64,000 nucleotides of DNA from Cytophagales bacterium Alg240-R148. GTDB taxonomy: Bacteria; Bacteroidota; Bacteroidia; Cytophagales; Cyclobacteriaceae. The stretch is from assembly GCA_900537185.1 (NCBI GenBank), contig LS999828.1, forward strand, positions 204,359-268,358, written 5' to 3'. The position numbers and the translations under genes were made by a program. Positions 34,512 to 43,488 of this stretch are shown piece after piece. Each line of letters starts with the position of its first letter. Position 1 is the first letter of the stretch. The notes below the pieces were generated by a model that saw only the letters and a list, made by a program, of their open reading frames with translations, made no database searches and was not told the DNA's origin.

Positions 34512-36986
34512 TTGAATAAATTTAGTTTCGCAGAAGTCATTGTACCGGTTCCGGTACCCAACACCTTCACCTACAAACTCCCAGAAGAGGACCAAGAGAT
34601 ACAGGTAGGGGTGCGGGTGGTTGTGCCCTTTGGAAAAAGACAAATTGTTACAGGAGTTGTCATCCGTTTGCACAACGAAAGACCGGAAAAGTACAGTGCT
34701 AAAAGTATTCTGGAAGTTTTAGAAATCACCCCTTCCATTACGCCTTTGCAAATAAAGTTTTTTCAGTGGATGGCCCACTATTACATGGGGTTTGTTGGCG
34801 AAGTGCTCAACAACGCCTTGCCTTCAGGCCTTAAAGTACACTCCGAATCCAGAATGTGCTTGCACCCTGAATATGACATCGAGGCAAATTCAGAATCCTT
34901 AAGCGACCAAGAATTTCAATTGCTAAGCACCCTTAAAACGAGTGAAACCTTGACCTACGAAGAGGCTAAATCCATTACAGGGGTAGATTCTATATACAGA
35001 TTAATAAAATCACTTTATTACAAAGAAGCCCTGCTGCTTTTTGAACACTTTAAAGAAAAATACAAACCCAAAATTGAAAAACGCATCCGACTATCGGCTG
35101 CCTACCTTGCGGATTCCGCATTGGACGATCTAATTTTAAAATTAGATAAAAAGCAAAAACAAGCCGATGTACTACTAAAATACCTGCAGGATTGTCCTGT
35201 GTTTCAGGCTCCAGAAAAAAACGACCTCGGAATGGCCTATGCCACCATCAAACAAAGTGGGCTATCTGAAAGCAGCTTAAAAACTTTAGTGAAAAACGGA
35301 GTTTTTGAATTGTTCACTAGAACCATTCCAAGAGTTAGTTTTGACAACAACACAAACGAAGTAAACCCTTTATCGAAGGAGCAAAATGCTGCCCTAGACA
35401 AAATATTCCAGTGTTTTGAAGATAAAAACATTGCGCTTTTAGAAGGTGTTACGGGCAGTGGCAAAACGGAAGTATACATCCATTTAATAAAAACGGCATT
35501 GGAAAATGGCGGGCAGGTTCTGTATATGCTGCCTGAAATAGCCCTTTCAACTCAAATTGTAAATCGACTTTCAAAAATATTTGGCCCCGAAATGGGGGTC
35601 TACCATTCTAAATATTCAGATAATGAACGCATTGAAGTTTGGAATGGACTCTTACGAAATAAAATCAATTTAGTGGTTGGGGTGCGGTCTTCTGTTTTTC
35701 TACCATTTAGCAATTTGGCCTTGGTAATAATAGATGAAGAACATGAACCTTCTTACAAACAATTTGAAAAAAGCCCTCGATACCAAGCGAGAGATTCCGT
35801 TTTAAAACTTGCACAACTCACAGGTGCCAAAGTTCTTATGGGCTCCGCCACTCCATCTATTGAAACCTTGTACAATGTTGCGCAAAAAAGGTTTGCCCAC
35901 GTTGATTTGAGCGGACGGTACCAGGATGTAACCATGCCAAGTACGCAAATTATAGACCTAACTAGGGCACAAAAAAAGAAACAGTTAAAAGGAAGCTTTA
36001 GCCAAGAACTACTAGATGCCATCGGCGCTTGTCTTGAAGAAAAACGACAAGCTATAATTTTTCAGAACAGAAGAGGGTATGCACCGCTGCTTAACTGTAA
36101 TGATTGCGGGTGGATTCCAAGCTGTGAAAGTTGCGCAGTATCCTTAACCTATCATTTGCATCGCAACGAATTAAAATGCCATTATTGCGGTTTTACAGAA
36201 TTTGTGCCTAAAAAATGTGAGAGTTGTGGTTCTACCAATATTCAAACCATTGGTTTTGGAACAGAAAAACTCGAAGAAGAACTCGAAATACATTTTCCAG
36301 AAGCTAGAATTTCTAGAATGGACCAAGACACTACTAAGAACAAATACGGTTACCAGCAGATAATATCAGATTTCGAGAATGGCTCTATTGATATCTTGGT
36401 AGGAACTCAAATGGTTTCTAAAGGACTAGATTTCGCTGGGGTAAAAATTGTTGGCGTGATGAATGCCGACAGCTCCTTGTTTTTTCCAGATTTCCGATCG
36501 CATGAAAGGGCTTACCAATTGATGGTTCAAGTAAGTGGTCGAGCAGGTAGAAAGGAAGGGGACGGAATGGTTTACATCCAAACAAGGCAACCAGAACACA
36601 ATATTTTCCAACAGGTTATTAACGCTGATAATAGAGCATTTTATGATTTGGAGATAGAAGAAAGGAAAGCCAACCACTACCCTCCATTCGTTAGACTAAT
36701 AAAAATTACGATAAAAAATAGAGAAGAACATTTAGCGGAAGAATCTGCACAGAAATATTGCAACCTTCTCAATTACCATTTGGGCGCAGGTAGGGTATTG
36801 GGGCCCATTACCCCTATTATATCTAGAATACGCAACCTTTACATTAGGGAGATATTGGTAAAAGTTGAAAAAAACGGAGTAAACATCCAAAAAGTAAAAC
36901 AAATATTATTTACCCAAAAAGGAGAATTACTCCACGAATTAAAATTAAAGTCAACAAAGGTTATTTTTGATGTAGATCCTTATTAA
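34512..36986 (+). CDS. priA: Replication restart helicase PriA
   Basis: An 824-residue PriA, the 3'-5' helicase that restarts stalled replication forks. The 3'-DNA-binding domain lies at the N-terminus (FAEVIVPVPVPNTFTYKLP); the helicase has Walker A GVTGSGKTEVY and the DEEH box in VIIDEEHEPSYKQ; the zinc region has paired CxxC motifs (CNDC, CESC, CHYC, CESC); QVSGRAGRKEGDG is motif VI. The start is a TTG immediately after the stop of the previous gene; no ATG exists upstream in frame. It is a normal-length, intact protein. Confidence 0.97.
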   Translation: MNKFSFAEVIVPVPVPNTFTYKLPEEDQEIQVGVRVVVPFGKRQIVTGVVIRLHNERPEKYSAKSILEVLEITPSITPLQIKFFQWMAHYYMGFVGEVLNNALPSGLKVHSESRMCLHPEYDIEANSESLSDQEFQLLSTLKTSETLTYEEAKSITGVDSIYRLIKSLYYKEALLLFEHFKEKYKPKIEKRIRLSAAYLADSALDDLILKLDKKQKQADVLLKYLQDCPVFQAPEKNDLGMAYATIKQSGLSESSLKTLVKNGVFELFTRTIPRVSFDNNTNEVNPLSKEQNAALDKIFQCFEDKNIALLEGVTGSGKTEVYIHLIKTALENGGQVLYMLPEIALSTQIVNRLSKIFGPEMGVYHSKYSDNERIEVWNGLLRNKINLVVGVRSSVFLPFSNLALVIIDEEHEPSYKQFEKSPRYQARDSVLKLAQLTGAKVLMGSATPSIETLYNVAQKRFAHVDLSGRYQDVTMPSTQIIDLTRAQKKKQLKGSFSQELLDAIGACLEEKRQAIIFQNRRGYAPLLNCNDCGWIPSCESCAVSLTYHLHRNELKCHYCGFTEFVPKKCESCGSTNIQTIGFGTEKLEEELEIHFPEARISRMDQDTTKNKYGYQQIISDFENGSIDILVGTQMVSKGLDFAGVKIVGVMNADSSLFFPDFRSHERAYQLMVQVSGRAGRKEGDGMVYIQTRQPEHNIFQQVINADNRAFYDLEIEERKANHYPPFVRLIKITIKNREEHLAEESAQKYCNLLNYHLGAGRVLGPITPIISRIRNLYIREILVKVEKNGVNIQKVKQILFTQKGELLHELKLKSTKVIFDVDPY

Positions 36987-36991
36987 TTTTG
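36984..36991 (+). promoter_or_regulatory. -7-like element before the DUF6452 gene
   Basis: TAATTTTG matches TAnnTTTG but overlaps the priA stop, and no good TTG is found at the right distance. If used, the transcript would start within about five bases of the ATG at 37000. Weak support. Confidence 0.3.
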
Positions 36992-36999
36992 TTTCATAA

Positions 37000-37665
37000 A
37001 TGCAGCGATTACTTTTATTTTATTTTTCGATGGTTATGGTGTTAGCGGGTTGTGATGAGGATCTACTTCGAGCACCAGGCACGCCAGAACCTCACTTTAT
37101 TGCGAAATTCTACAATGCAGATAGTTTGATGACCATTAGTGCATTACTAGTAGAAAATGAAGCCAGAAAAAGTGATATTGACAGCGCATTGCAAGTGGTC
37201 AACGATTCTATTAACAATGGAAACACAGACCCCATTTACCAAGAGTTAAAAGAACTTCTTATTGTTTCTAGCGATTCTAATGCCGTTATTAACAAGGAAC
37301 TAACCTATACTTCTGGAGCCATTCAAGAGGGAAGAGTGGTTATTAGTAAGGTCGTTTCGAGTATTAATAAAGAGATACTTGGTGCAGAAGACTCTGTAGA
37401 TAGAATGGTACTTCCTCTGAATATGGCGGCTGGAACGGCAGGGTATGACATTTATTTACTTGGAGCAGACGGGAAGGAATTAAAAAATAAAATAACGCTT
37501 GAATATGCGTTGTTAAAAGAGATAAGAAACAATTATTATGTAATTAGGGCTTCTGACATTCAATACAATAGCCTTCAAACGGATTATGATTCCGTCAAAA
37601 TTATTTGCAACAGACCCGACAGTATTTGTAATAGCAATGAAACACTGGTTGAACTTTATTTTTAG
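37000..37665 (+). CDS. DUF6452-like lipoprotein
   Basis: A 221-residue exported lipoprotein: MQRLLLFYFSMVMVLAGC is signal peptide with Cys18. The mature start DEDLLRAPGTPEPHFIAKFYNAD fits the Bacteroidota family DUF6452, whose members begin with C-E/D-x-D and a short FYD block, and the neighbour is of the usual DUF6048 type. The protein is predicted to be attached to a membrane, facing the periplasm. Function unknown. Its C-terminus overlaps the following gene by 29 bp. Confidence 0.72.
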   Translation: MQRLLLFYFSMVMVLAGCDEDLLRAPGTPEPHFIAKFYNADSLMTISALLVENEARKSDIDSALQVVNDSINNGNTDPIYQELKELLIVSSDSNAVINKELTYTSGAIQEGRVVISKVVSSINKEILGAEDSVDRMVLPLNMAAGTAGYDIYLLGADGKELKNKITLEYALLKEIRNNYYVIRASDIQYNSLQTDYDSVKIICNRPDSICNSNETLVELYF

Positions 37666-38290
37666 TATTGTATTTTTAGCAACTTCTGGGACAGCTTTGG
37701 CGCAGCAAGATTCTGTAGTTGTACAAGAATCCAATAACTTTTCAGTGAATTTGTACATTGATTACGGCAAGTTATTTACCCTCCCCTCTGATTTCGAACA
37801 AAAGCTAGAAGCTGGCGTTGGTATCAGCATAAAAAAAATCAACATTGCAGTAGAAGCTGGGTATGCCAACCTTACCCCAGAAGACGCTATTAACAATGGG
37901 ACCTACCAGTCCACTGGTAATTACGCACGTATTGGAGCGGATTATGTGCACACCTTCCGTTCCCAATTTAGAGTTTATGGTGGCTTGCGATATGCCCTTT
38001 CCCAGTATGAAGACCAAGGTACGGCCGAAATTAAAAGTGAGCTTTGGGACACGCAAACCATAACTTTTGAAAGGAAAGATGAAACTGCGCAATGGGCAGA
38101 AATTGTTCTTGGCACCGATGCTAAATTTTTAAAACAAAATTGGCTTTGGATTGGGTGGAGAATGCGCATTAAAATTCTAACACAAAAAAACAGCTACGAG
38201 CCCATAGATATCCTTGCCATCCCTGGTTATGGTCGAACATTGAATAAGTCCATTCCTTCTTTTAACTTTTATTTGATGTTCAAAATTTAA
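37637..38290 (+). CDS. DUF6048-like outer-membrane beta-barrel protein
   Basis: A 217-residue exported barrel-type protein: signal peptide MKHWLNFIFSIVFLATSGTALA, then alternating strands with YARIGADYVHTF, VYGGLRYALSQYED and WAEIVLGTDAKFLKQNWLWIGW and a closing FNFYLMFKI strand with terminal aromatic-hydrophobic signature. Bacteroidota pairs of DUF6452 and DUF6048 genes are typical and this one follows the lipoprotein gene with overlap; the products may act together. The ATG at 37637 is chosen because it starts the signal peptide; an earlier Met at 37586 is inside the previous gene. Confidence 0.75.
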   Translation: MKHWLNFIFSIVFLATSGTALAQQDSVVVQESNNFSVNLYIDYGKLFTLPSDFEQKLEAGVGISIKKINIAVEAGYANLTPEDAINNGTYQSTGNYARIGADYVHTFRSQFRVYGGLRYALSQYEDQGTAEIKSELWDTQTITFERKDETAQWAEIVLGTDAKFLKQNWLWIGWRMRIKILTQKNSYEPIDILAIPGYGRTLNKSIPSFNFYLMFKI

Positions 38291-38551
38291 TATTGCATTG
38301 ATTTTTAAAAAGTACCCATCTACCAACAGTCCTTCTTATTTATTGTAATTACCCGTTTCGAAACCAAGTAACTCCAGGATGTTTTGTGGTTTATAATTGT
38401 AGCATCGGCTGGTATCGGGCACATACCAACGGTTGCTCTCCTATTCAAAAAAACATGAATACCAATGCGCTTATCTCTAAAAAGCTATACTTGGAATATT
38501 ATTTTTTAAAGGATTCCTAAACATTTTGAATACCAAGACTGTTTGATTCTC

Positions 38552-39076
38552 ATGATAGTTTCGGTAGTAACAATTTGTTTTTATATGGTTTTTAATACAC
38601 CAACCCTTTTTGATTTTAATGCCCATTCCAAACCGTGGACAATTGTAAACGATGTGGTGATGGGTGGAAGATCACAAGCTCAATATTTCATAAACGAAGC
38701 CGGTCATGCCTTATTCAAAGGAAGGGTTTCCTTAGAAAACAATGGCGGTTTCGCTTCCATTCGGTACAGGTTCCTACGACAAGATATTCGCAAGTACAAC
38801 CAAATTATAATAAGGTTAAAAGGAGACGGTAAACGCTACCAATTTCGGGTAAAAGCTGACCAATACCATCGTTTTTCTTATGTACACAATTTTAAAACTA
38901 GTGGAGAATGGGAACAAATAACCATTGATTTGGATGCTATGGTTCCAAAGTTTAGAGGCAACACTTTGAACATGCCCAATTTTCCTGGCCTATTTATCGA
39001 AGAAACTGCTTTCCTAATAGGAAATAAGAGAGCAGAATCTTTTCAACTTGTAATAGATCGCATCGATATGCAATAA
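38552..39076 (+). CDS. CIA30 family protein
   Basis: A 174-residue protein of the CIA30 (complex I intermediate-associated protein 30) carbohydrate-binding-like beta-sandwich family: WTIVNDVVMGGRSQAQYF, then GRVSLENNGGFASIRYRF and FQLVIDRIDMQ are diagnostic. The first residues MIVSVVTICFYMVF form a signal anchor, so the domain may be outside the cytoplasm. Bacterial members have no defined role and do not imply complex I assembly. The ATG at 38552 is preferred to the TTG at 38543. The 261 bp before it hold nothing I can identify. Confidence 0.82.
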   Translation: MIVSVVTICFYMVFNTPTLFDFNAHSKPWTIVNDVVMGGRSQAQYFINEAGHALFKGRVSLENNGGFASIRYRFLRQDIRKYNQIIIRLKGDGKRYQFRVKADQYHRFSYVHNFKTSGEWEQITIDLDAMVPKFRGNTLNMPNFPGLFIEETAFLIGNKRAESFQLVIDRIDMQ

Positions 39077-39123
39077 AATAATTCGAAAAAAATTTATTAT
39101 TTCAAATCTCAAACCAACAACAC

Positions 39124-39309
39124 ATGTTTAGTTTTTTTAAAAAAAGATCGAAAATTGACAGATTACAGAGCAAATACAGAAAACTTATTGCAGAAGCATT
39201 TGAACTGTCAAGAATAAGCAGAGCCCAAAGTGATTACAAATACGCCATGGCGCAAGACGTTTTGAATGAGATTGAATCCATTCGGTTGAACAACATGAAA
39301 AGAGGTTGA
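39124..39309 (+). CDS. Small Lacal_2735-family protein
   Basis: A 61-residue charged helical protein, MFSFFKKRSKIDRLQSKYRKLIAEAF with conserved E-x-x-R/K pattern, of the small family named after Lacal_2735 that is widespread in Bacteroidota. No function is known. It lies 47 bp after the CIA30 gene on the same strand and 62 bp before the end of the convergent OmpA gene. Confidence 0.8.
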   Translation: MFSFFKKRSKIDRLQSKYRKLIAEAFELSRISRAQSDYKYAMAQDVLNEIESIRLNNMKRG

Positions 39310-39371
39310 TCCCAGAATAGGAGCTTTGGGAGTGTTTCCATGGTGCCTCCCAATGTTGCTAGTAAAGTGGT

Positions 39372-40991
39372 CTACTGATTGAATTTTAAAACTGTAAATT
39401 CAACGCGTCTGTTTAATTTCCTTGTCTCCTCGTTTTTATTTGAAGCAATGGGCTTGGTACCACCATAACCTTTTTCAACAATGCGTTTCTTTTTAACTCC
39501 ATTTTTAACCAAATAAGACTTGATTGATTCGGCTCTTTCTCTGGACAATTTCATGTTTACATGTGGGTTCCCCAGGTTATCCGTATGACCGGCCAGTTCA
39601 ATTTCCATTGTAGGGTTGTTCTTTAACAAATGAATCACAGCATTCAAATCTTCAAAGCTTTCTTCCAGTAAATCAGTAGACCCTCTCGCAAATAGAACGT
39701 GTTCTAAACGTACGGTTTTTCCTACTTCTATGGGATCAAGATAACAAACAAGTTCTTTTAACTCTGCCAAATCTAAGCTGTCAAATTTTTGTTCGTACAT
39801 AAAAAAGCCCTTCGCATCTACCTTTATTTTTACATAATTCAAATATTGAGAAGAAAACTCAAACATACCGTTTTCTGAATTGAACGTCCCTTTTTGGTCT
39901 GCAGATTCAAATGAAAACCCAACATCCACCGTATTTCTATTGACTGCATTTACAAACTTTATGTTCCGGCTATAGTCCACTGTTTTAATTGGTTCAACTG
40001 GGGCTGCCGAGCTATCCACCACCACCATGGCCGTTGCAGTAGTATCTGGATTGGCAACAATTTCAGTAACATTTGTTTCGGTTGGCACCGCCACAATTTC
40101 AAAGTCATCTTCAAATGTTGGTGCCAAAGACATGTATTTCAAATCGCCATAACCATCACTGTCTTTGGTTGAAATGAAATTAACAACTTCCCTTTCGTGG
40201 TTGTATACAATACTCATTTCTCTAGCTGAAGTATTCACGAAAGGTCCTAAATTCTCAGGTTGAGACCAATTTCTCCAACTTTCATCCAACCTTTGCGAAG
40301 CATAAATATCAAAACTACCAAAGCCGGCATGTCCATTGGAAGCAAAGTATAAGGTTTTATTATCAGGAGCTAAAAAAGGAGCCATTTCCTGGTATTTGGT
40401 ATTCACCACGTTCCCTAAATTCTTGGGCTCAGTCCAATTTCCATTCTTAAAAAATGAAACATACAAATCTTCTCCCCCAACTGTACCATAAGATTCAATT
40501 GAAAACACCAGCACTTTTCCGTTGATGGATAAGGAAGCGGTTTGGTTGTCTGATTTATTTACGAAATATGGGATTTTTATATCTTTCGGTTCAGACCAAA
40601 AATTGCCCACTTTTTTGGAGACGCTTATACCTTGCGATTTTGGGTTCTGATAATGTCCATGAAGCAACATTGTTTTGTTATCTGGCATTAAGCCAATTAC
40701 TCCATTCCAGTTTTTATTGTTCCAACTTTTAATTTTTTGAGGCATTCCAAATTTTCCATTGGATTGTTTTTCAGCCAACCACACATCTCCTTTATCCGAC
40801 TTCCCTCCAATGTTATCTGGGTGGAATGCCCTTGATACTGCTACCACATTACAGTCGTAATTAACGTAAAGATTGTGTTCATCATAAGGTGTATTGATGA
40901 ACCTAACTGCCGTAGTATCCGTAATTTGAGCAGTGGACAAATTAACTAAAGCCAATAAAAACCAGCAACACGATATTCCCTTTAACAACAT
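39372..40991 (-). CDS. OmpA-family protein with PD40 repeats
   Basis: A 539-residue exported protein. After the signal peptide (to LSTAQ) residues about 25-280 hold WD40-like PD40 beta-propeller units (APDNKTLYFASNGHAGFGSFDIYAS is one). A central linker rich in Thr/Val/Pro follows, and the C-terminal OmpA domain (about 425-539) has AGHTDNLGNPHVNMKLSRERA and GYGGTKPIASNKNEETRKLNRRVEF, the peptidoglycan-binding pattern. Such proteins sit on the inner face of the outer membrane. It starts 4 bp after the UspA gene, so both form an operon. Confidence 0.93.
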   Translation of the reverse strand: MLLKGISCCWFLLALVNLSTAQITDTTAVRFINTPYDEHNLYVNYDCNVVAVSRAFHPDNIGGKSDKGDVWLAEKQSNGKFGMPQKIKSWNNKNWNGVIGLMPDNKTMLLHGHYQNPKSQGISVSKKVGNFWSEPKDIKIPYFVNKSDNQTASLSINGKVLVFSIESYGTVGGEDLYVSFFKNGNWTEPKNLGNVVNTKYQEMAPFLAPDNKTLYFASNGHAGFGSFDIYASQRLDESWRNWSQPENLGPFVNTSAREMSIVYNHEREVVNFISTKDSDGYGDLKYMSLAPTFEDDFEIVAVPTETNVTEIVANPDTTATAMVVVDSSAAPVEPIKTVDYSRNIKFVNAVNRNTVDVGFSFESADQKGTFNSENGMFEFSSQYLNYVKIKVDAKGFFMYEQKFDSLDLAELKELVCYLDPIEVGKTVRLEHVLFARGSTDLLEESFEDLNAVIHLLKNNPTMEIELAGHTDNLGNPHVNMKLSRERAESIKSYLVKNGVKKKRIVEKGYGGTKPIASNKNEETRKLNRRVEFTVLKFNQ

Positions 40992-40995
40992 TCTT

Positions 40996-41799
40996 TTATT
41001 TTATAATCAGCATTGGCAAATTTGAATAATAAGCCAATTGATGGGTAACACTTTTATGAAACAATTGTGCAAAAATATTTCTTTTTTTATGAAATAAGGC
41101 TAAAAGTTCTGCATTTTTTTGCTTTACAACCGACTCTATTCCTTCTGCAACGTCTTCTACCTCCCCTATGCAATCATAGGACAACTTATCATTTTGGGCA
41201 AAAGAAAGTATTTCTTCGGCCAATTCTGTATTTGGTTTGTGCGCCAAATGGACCACATTGATCTTCGAATTAAAATAGGCAGCCAAGGCCAGTACATCTT
41301 GCAACTTGTATTTATCGTCTCGGTCTAAATCCGATGCATACACAATTTTTTTCAATGGTTGCACCACACAATTTTCAGGTACACATAAAATCTTACCATC
41401 GTATTTTTTAATTACTTCAACAGTATTGCTCCCTGGCATATAAGTGCCTTTTTGGCCCATTCCAGAGGTTCCCATGATCAAGTATTCAAAAGTGTTCTCA
41501 GAAAGATACTCTAAAAACTTATTAGGAAAATCCCCGGTATCAATTTTATGGGCAACTTCTATTTCATTTTCCTTTGTTATTTCGGCCTTTATTGATTCCA
41601 GTCGTTTGTTTATTTCTGCTAACCGGGCATTCAAGGTTTCACCAACATGATCTGTCTCCAAAATTTGGTCAAAATCCTGTTCTGTAAAAGTAAAATACAT
41701 CAATACTTTTAATTTCGCATGGTTCGCCAACATAACACAAAACTCTAAGGCTTTTAATGAAGAAGGTGAAAAATCAATAGGGCAAACTATCCCGTTCAT
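40996..41799 (-). CDS. Universal stress protein, tandem Usp domains
   Basis: A 267-residue cytoplasmic protein with two Usp-type domains. The first has the start GIVCPIDFSPSSLKALEFCVMLA and the glycine-rich end YLIMGTSGMGQKGTYMPGS, consistent with ATP binding; the second begins KKIVYASDLDRDDKYKLQDVLALAA and lacks the glycine pattern. Tandem-Usp proteins are common in Bacteroidota. The gene is followed by the PD40-OmpA gene at 4 bp, hinting at a shared stress response. Confidence 0.9.
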   Translation of the reverse strand: MNGIVCPIDFSPSSLKALEFCVMLANHAKLKVLMYFTFTEQDFDQILETDHVGETLNARLAEINKRLESIKAEITKENEIEVAHKIDTGDFPNKFLEYLSENTFEYLIMGTSGMGQKGTYMPGSNTVEVIKKYDGKILCVPENCVVQPLKKIVYASDLDRDDKYKLQDVLALAAYFNSKINVVHLAHKPNTELAEEILSFAQNDKLSYDCIGEVEDVAEGIESVVKQKNAELLALFHKKRNIFAQLFHKSVTHQLAYYSNLPMLIIK

Positions 41800-41834
41800 G
41801 GCTTTAATATTTTCTTAAACTTACCAACAATATA

Positions 41835-42443
41835 CTATTTTGTATTATAACGACTCACAAATTTACTCATTTTCAAGTAAAATCTCCAAGGCAAATGGGC
41901 ATCTTCTCCGGCATAATCCACTCCTATTCGTTTAGACACTCCTATGCCCCGTTCATTTACATTTTGTCCTTCTTCAATCCATAAGTCTGCTGAAGAACAA
42001 GGTTTTGCATTCTGTATCAAATTAACCTGCATGGCTTGACAAGTCTTGCCTGGGCCTGAAGCAAGTTCGTAAATATTGTTCTTTTTCCTGTTCGACTGCA
42101 TTCTCTTTACCCCATCCAAAGGTTCAACAGCCCTAATCAACACCGCATCCGGTATACCTTGGACATTGGTTACAACATTGAGCATGTGGTGTACACCGTA
42201 ACATAAATACACATAAAACACGCCTCCTTTCAAAAACATGGTGTCCGTACGTTTTGTTCGAAGCAAATTATAGGCATGGCACGCTTTTTCTTGATGGCTG
42301 TAGGCCTCTGTTTCTACTATCATGGCTTTTAGCACAACATTTTCCACTCGGCGACAGAGCAGCTTTCCTAGCAAACCACGCGCAATAAAGGTTGGGTCCG
42401 AACCGGTATAAAACTCAGTAGGAAGATGATTTTTTTTAGACAC
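41835..42443 (-). CDS. DNA-3-methyladenine glycosylase (AAG/MPG type)
   Basis: A 202-residue Aag-family enzyme for base-excision repair of alkylated purines: GLLGKLLCRRVENVVLKAMIVETEAYSHQEKACHA (includes the active Glu), MFLKGGVFYVYLCYGVHHMLNVVT, and ASGPGKTCQAM are the conserved blocks. Length is normal for bacterial members. It lies 35 bp from the start of the UspA gene on the same strand and probably forms the first gene of that operon. Start at 42443 gives the usual short N-terminus. Confidence 0.93.
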   Translation of the reverse strand: MSKKNHLPTEFYTGSDPTFIARGLLGKLLCRRVENVVLKAMIVETEAYSHQEKACHAYNLLRTKRTDTMFLKGGVFYVYLCYGVHHMLNVVTNVQGIPDAVLIRAVEPLDGVKRMQSNRKKNNIYELASGPGKTCQAMQVNLIQNAKPCSSADLWIEEGQNVNERGIGVSKRIGVDYAGEDAHLPWRFYLKMSKFVSRYNTK

Positions 42444-42564
42444 ATTAAATATCTTTTCAATAAGTCGAAGGTTTTTAGCTTCTCATCTAAATTATTGTTT
42501 CAACTTTAAACTTAATACTGTAACTTATCGTATCTATACCAAAATAACAAAACCTATTTTCACA

Positions 42565-43416
42565 ATGAAAAAATCATTACTTTCAATTGCCCTGACGCTA
42601 TTTGCTTTTGCAGGATACAGTCAGATTCAAATGCCAGCTCCTAGCCCAACCGCTACTGTACAACAGAAGGTTGGTCTTACAGATATTTCTGTAGTATATT
42701 CCAGACCGGGTGTCAAAGGAAGAACAGTTTTTGGAGACATGATTCCTTATGGAAAAGTTTGGAGAACAGGCGCTAATGCTTCTACAAAAATAACTTTTAG
42801 CGACAATGTAAAACTAGGAGGTAAAGATGTTCCTGCTGGTGAGTATGCTTTGTATTCTATTCCAAACCAAAACGAATGGACTATTATTATCCATAAAAAC
42901 ACCAAACTTTGGGGTGCAGGTGGATACGACGCCAAAGATGACCTTGTAAGATTCACTGCAAAGGCAGAAGCGATGCCTATGAGTGTTGAATCTATGGTTA
43001 TTGATTTCGGTAATTTCAAGAATACAAGCGGTGAGATGTACATCATTTGGGACAAAGTTGCTGTAACTATTCCTATTGAAGTGGAAATCGAATCCAAAGT
43101 AATGGCACAAATCAAAGAAAAGGTAATTGACGCCAGCGCTCCAAGTGGAAACGATTTGGCTGCTGCTGCTAATTTCTACCATCAATCTGGAAAAGATTTG
43201 AAACAAGCCTTGACTTGGATGGACCAAGCATGCAAAGCAAGACCTGAAGCATTTTGGTTGTTGCATACTAAAGCAACTATTCAGAAAGATTTAGGAGACA
43301 AAAAAGCGGCCATTGCCACTGCCAAAAAATCTATTGAACTTGCTAAGAGCAACAAAGACGGAGATTTCGGATACATCAAAAGAAACGAAGACTTAATTGC
43401 TTCTTTATCGAAGTAA
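42565..43416 (+). CDS. Exported DUF2911 protein, paralogue
   Basis: A 283-residue secreted protein with signal peptide to GYSQ and DUF2911 domain (VVYSRPGVKGRTVFGDMIPYG, KVWRTGANAST, VPAGEYALYSIP, W-x-I-I-I-H strand), followed by TPR-like helices (residues 190-283). It has the same length and plan as the product of 11888-12739 and clearly shares ancestry with it. A single gene, ended by a terminator. Function unknown. Confidence 0.9.
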   Translation: MKKSLLSIALTLFAFAGYSQIQMPAPSPTATVQQKVGLTDISVVYSRPGVKGRTVFGDMIPYGKVWRTGANASTKITFSDNVKLGGKDVPAGEYALYSIPNQNEWTIIIHKNTKLWGAGGYDAKDDLVRFTAKAEAMPMSVESMVIDFGNFKNTSGEMYIIWDKVAVTIPIEVEIESKVMAQIKEKVIDASAPSGNDLAAAANFYHQSGKDLKQALTWMDQACKARPEAFWLLHTKATIQKDLGDKKAAIATAKKSIELAKSNKDGDFGYIKRNEDLIASLSK

Positions 43417-43427
43417 TAATAGCTATT

Positions 43428-43463
43428 AAAAAAAAAAGGCATCCGAAATGGTGCCTTTTTTTT
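43428..43463. terminator. Bidirectional intrinsic terminator
   Basis: AAAAAAAGGCA / TGCCTTTTTTT around a 10-nt loop, between the convergent stops at 43416 and 43489. Confidence 0.85.
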
Positions 43464-43488
43464 GAATAAATTTTATAACGAGCTATAC

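Noticed and set aside
38291..38551. Possible small gene of 21 codons (ATG at 38455) before the CIA30 gene
   Set aside because: Too short, no conserved motif and no promoter; treated as non-coding.
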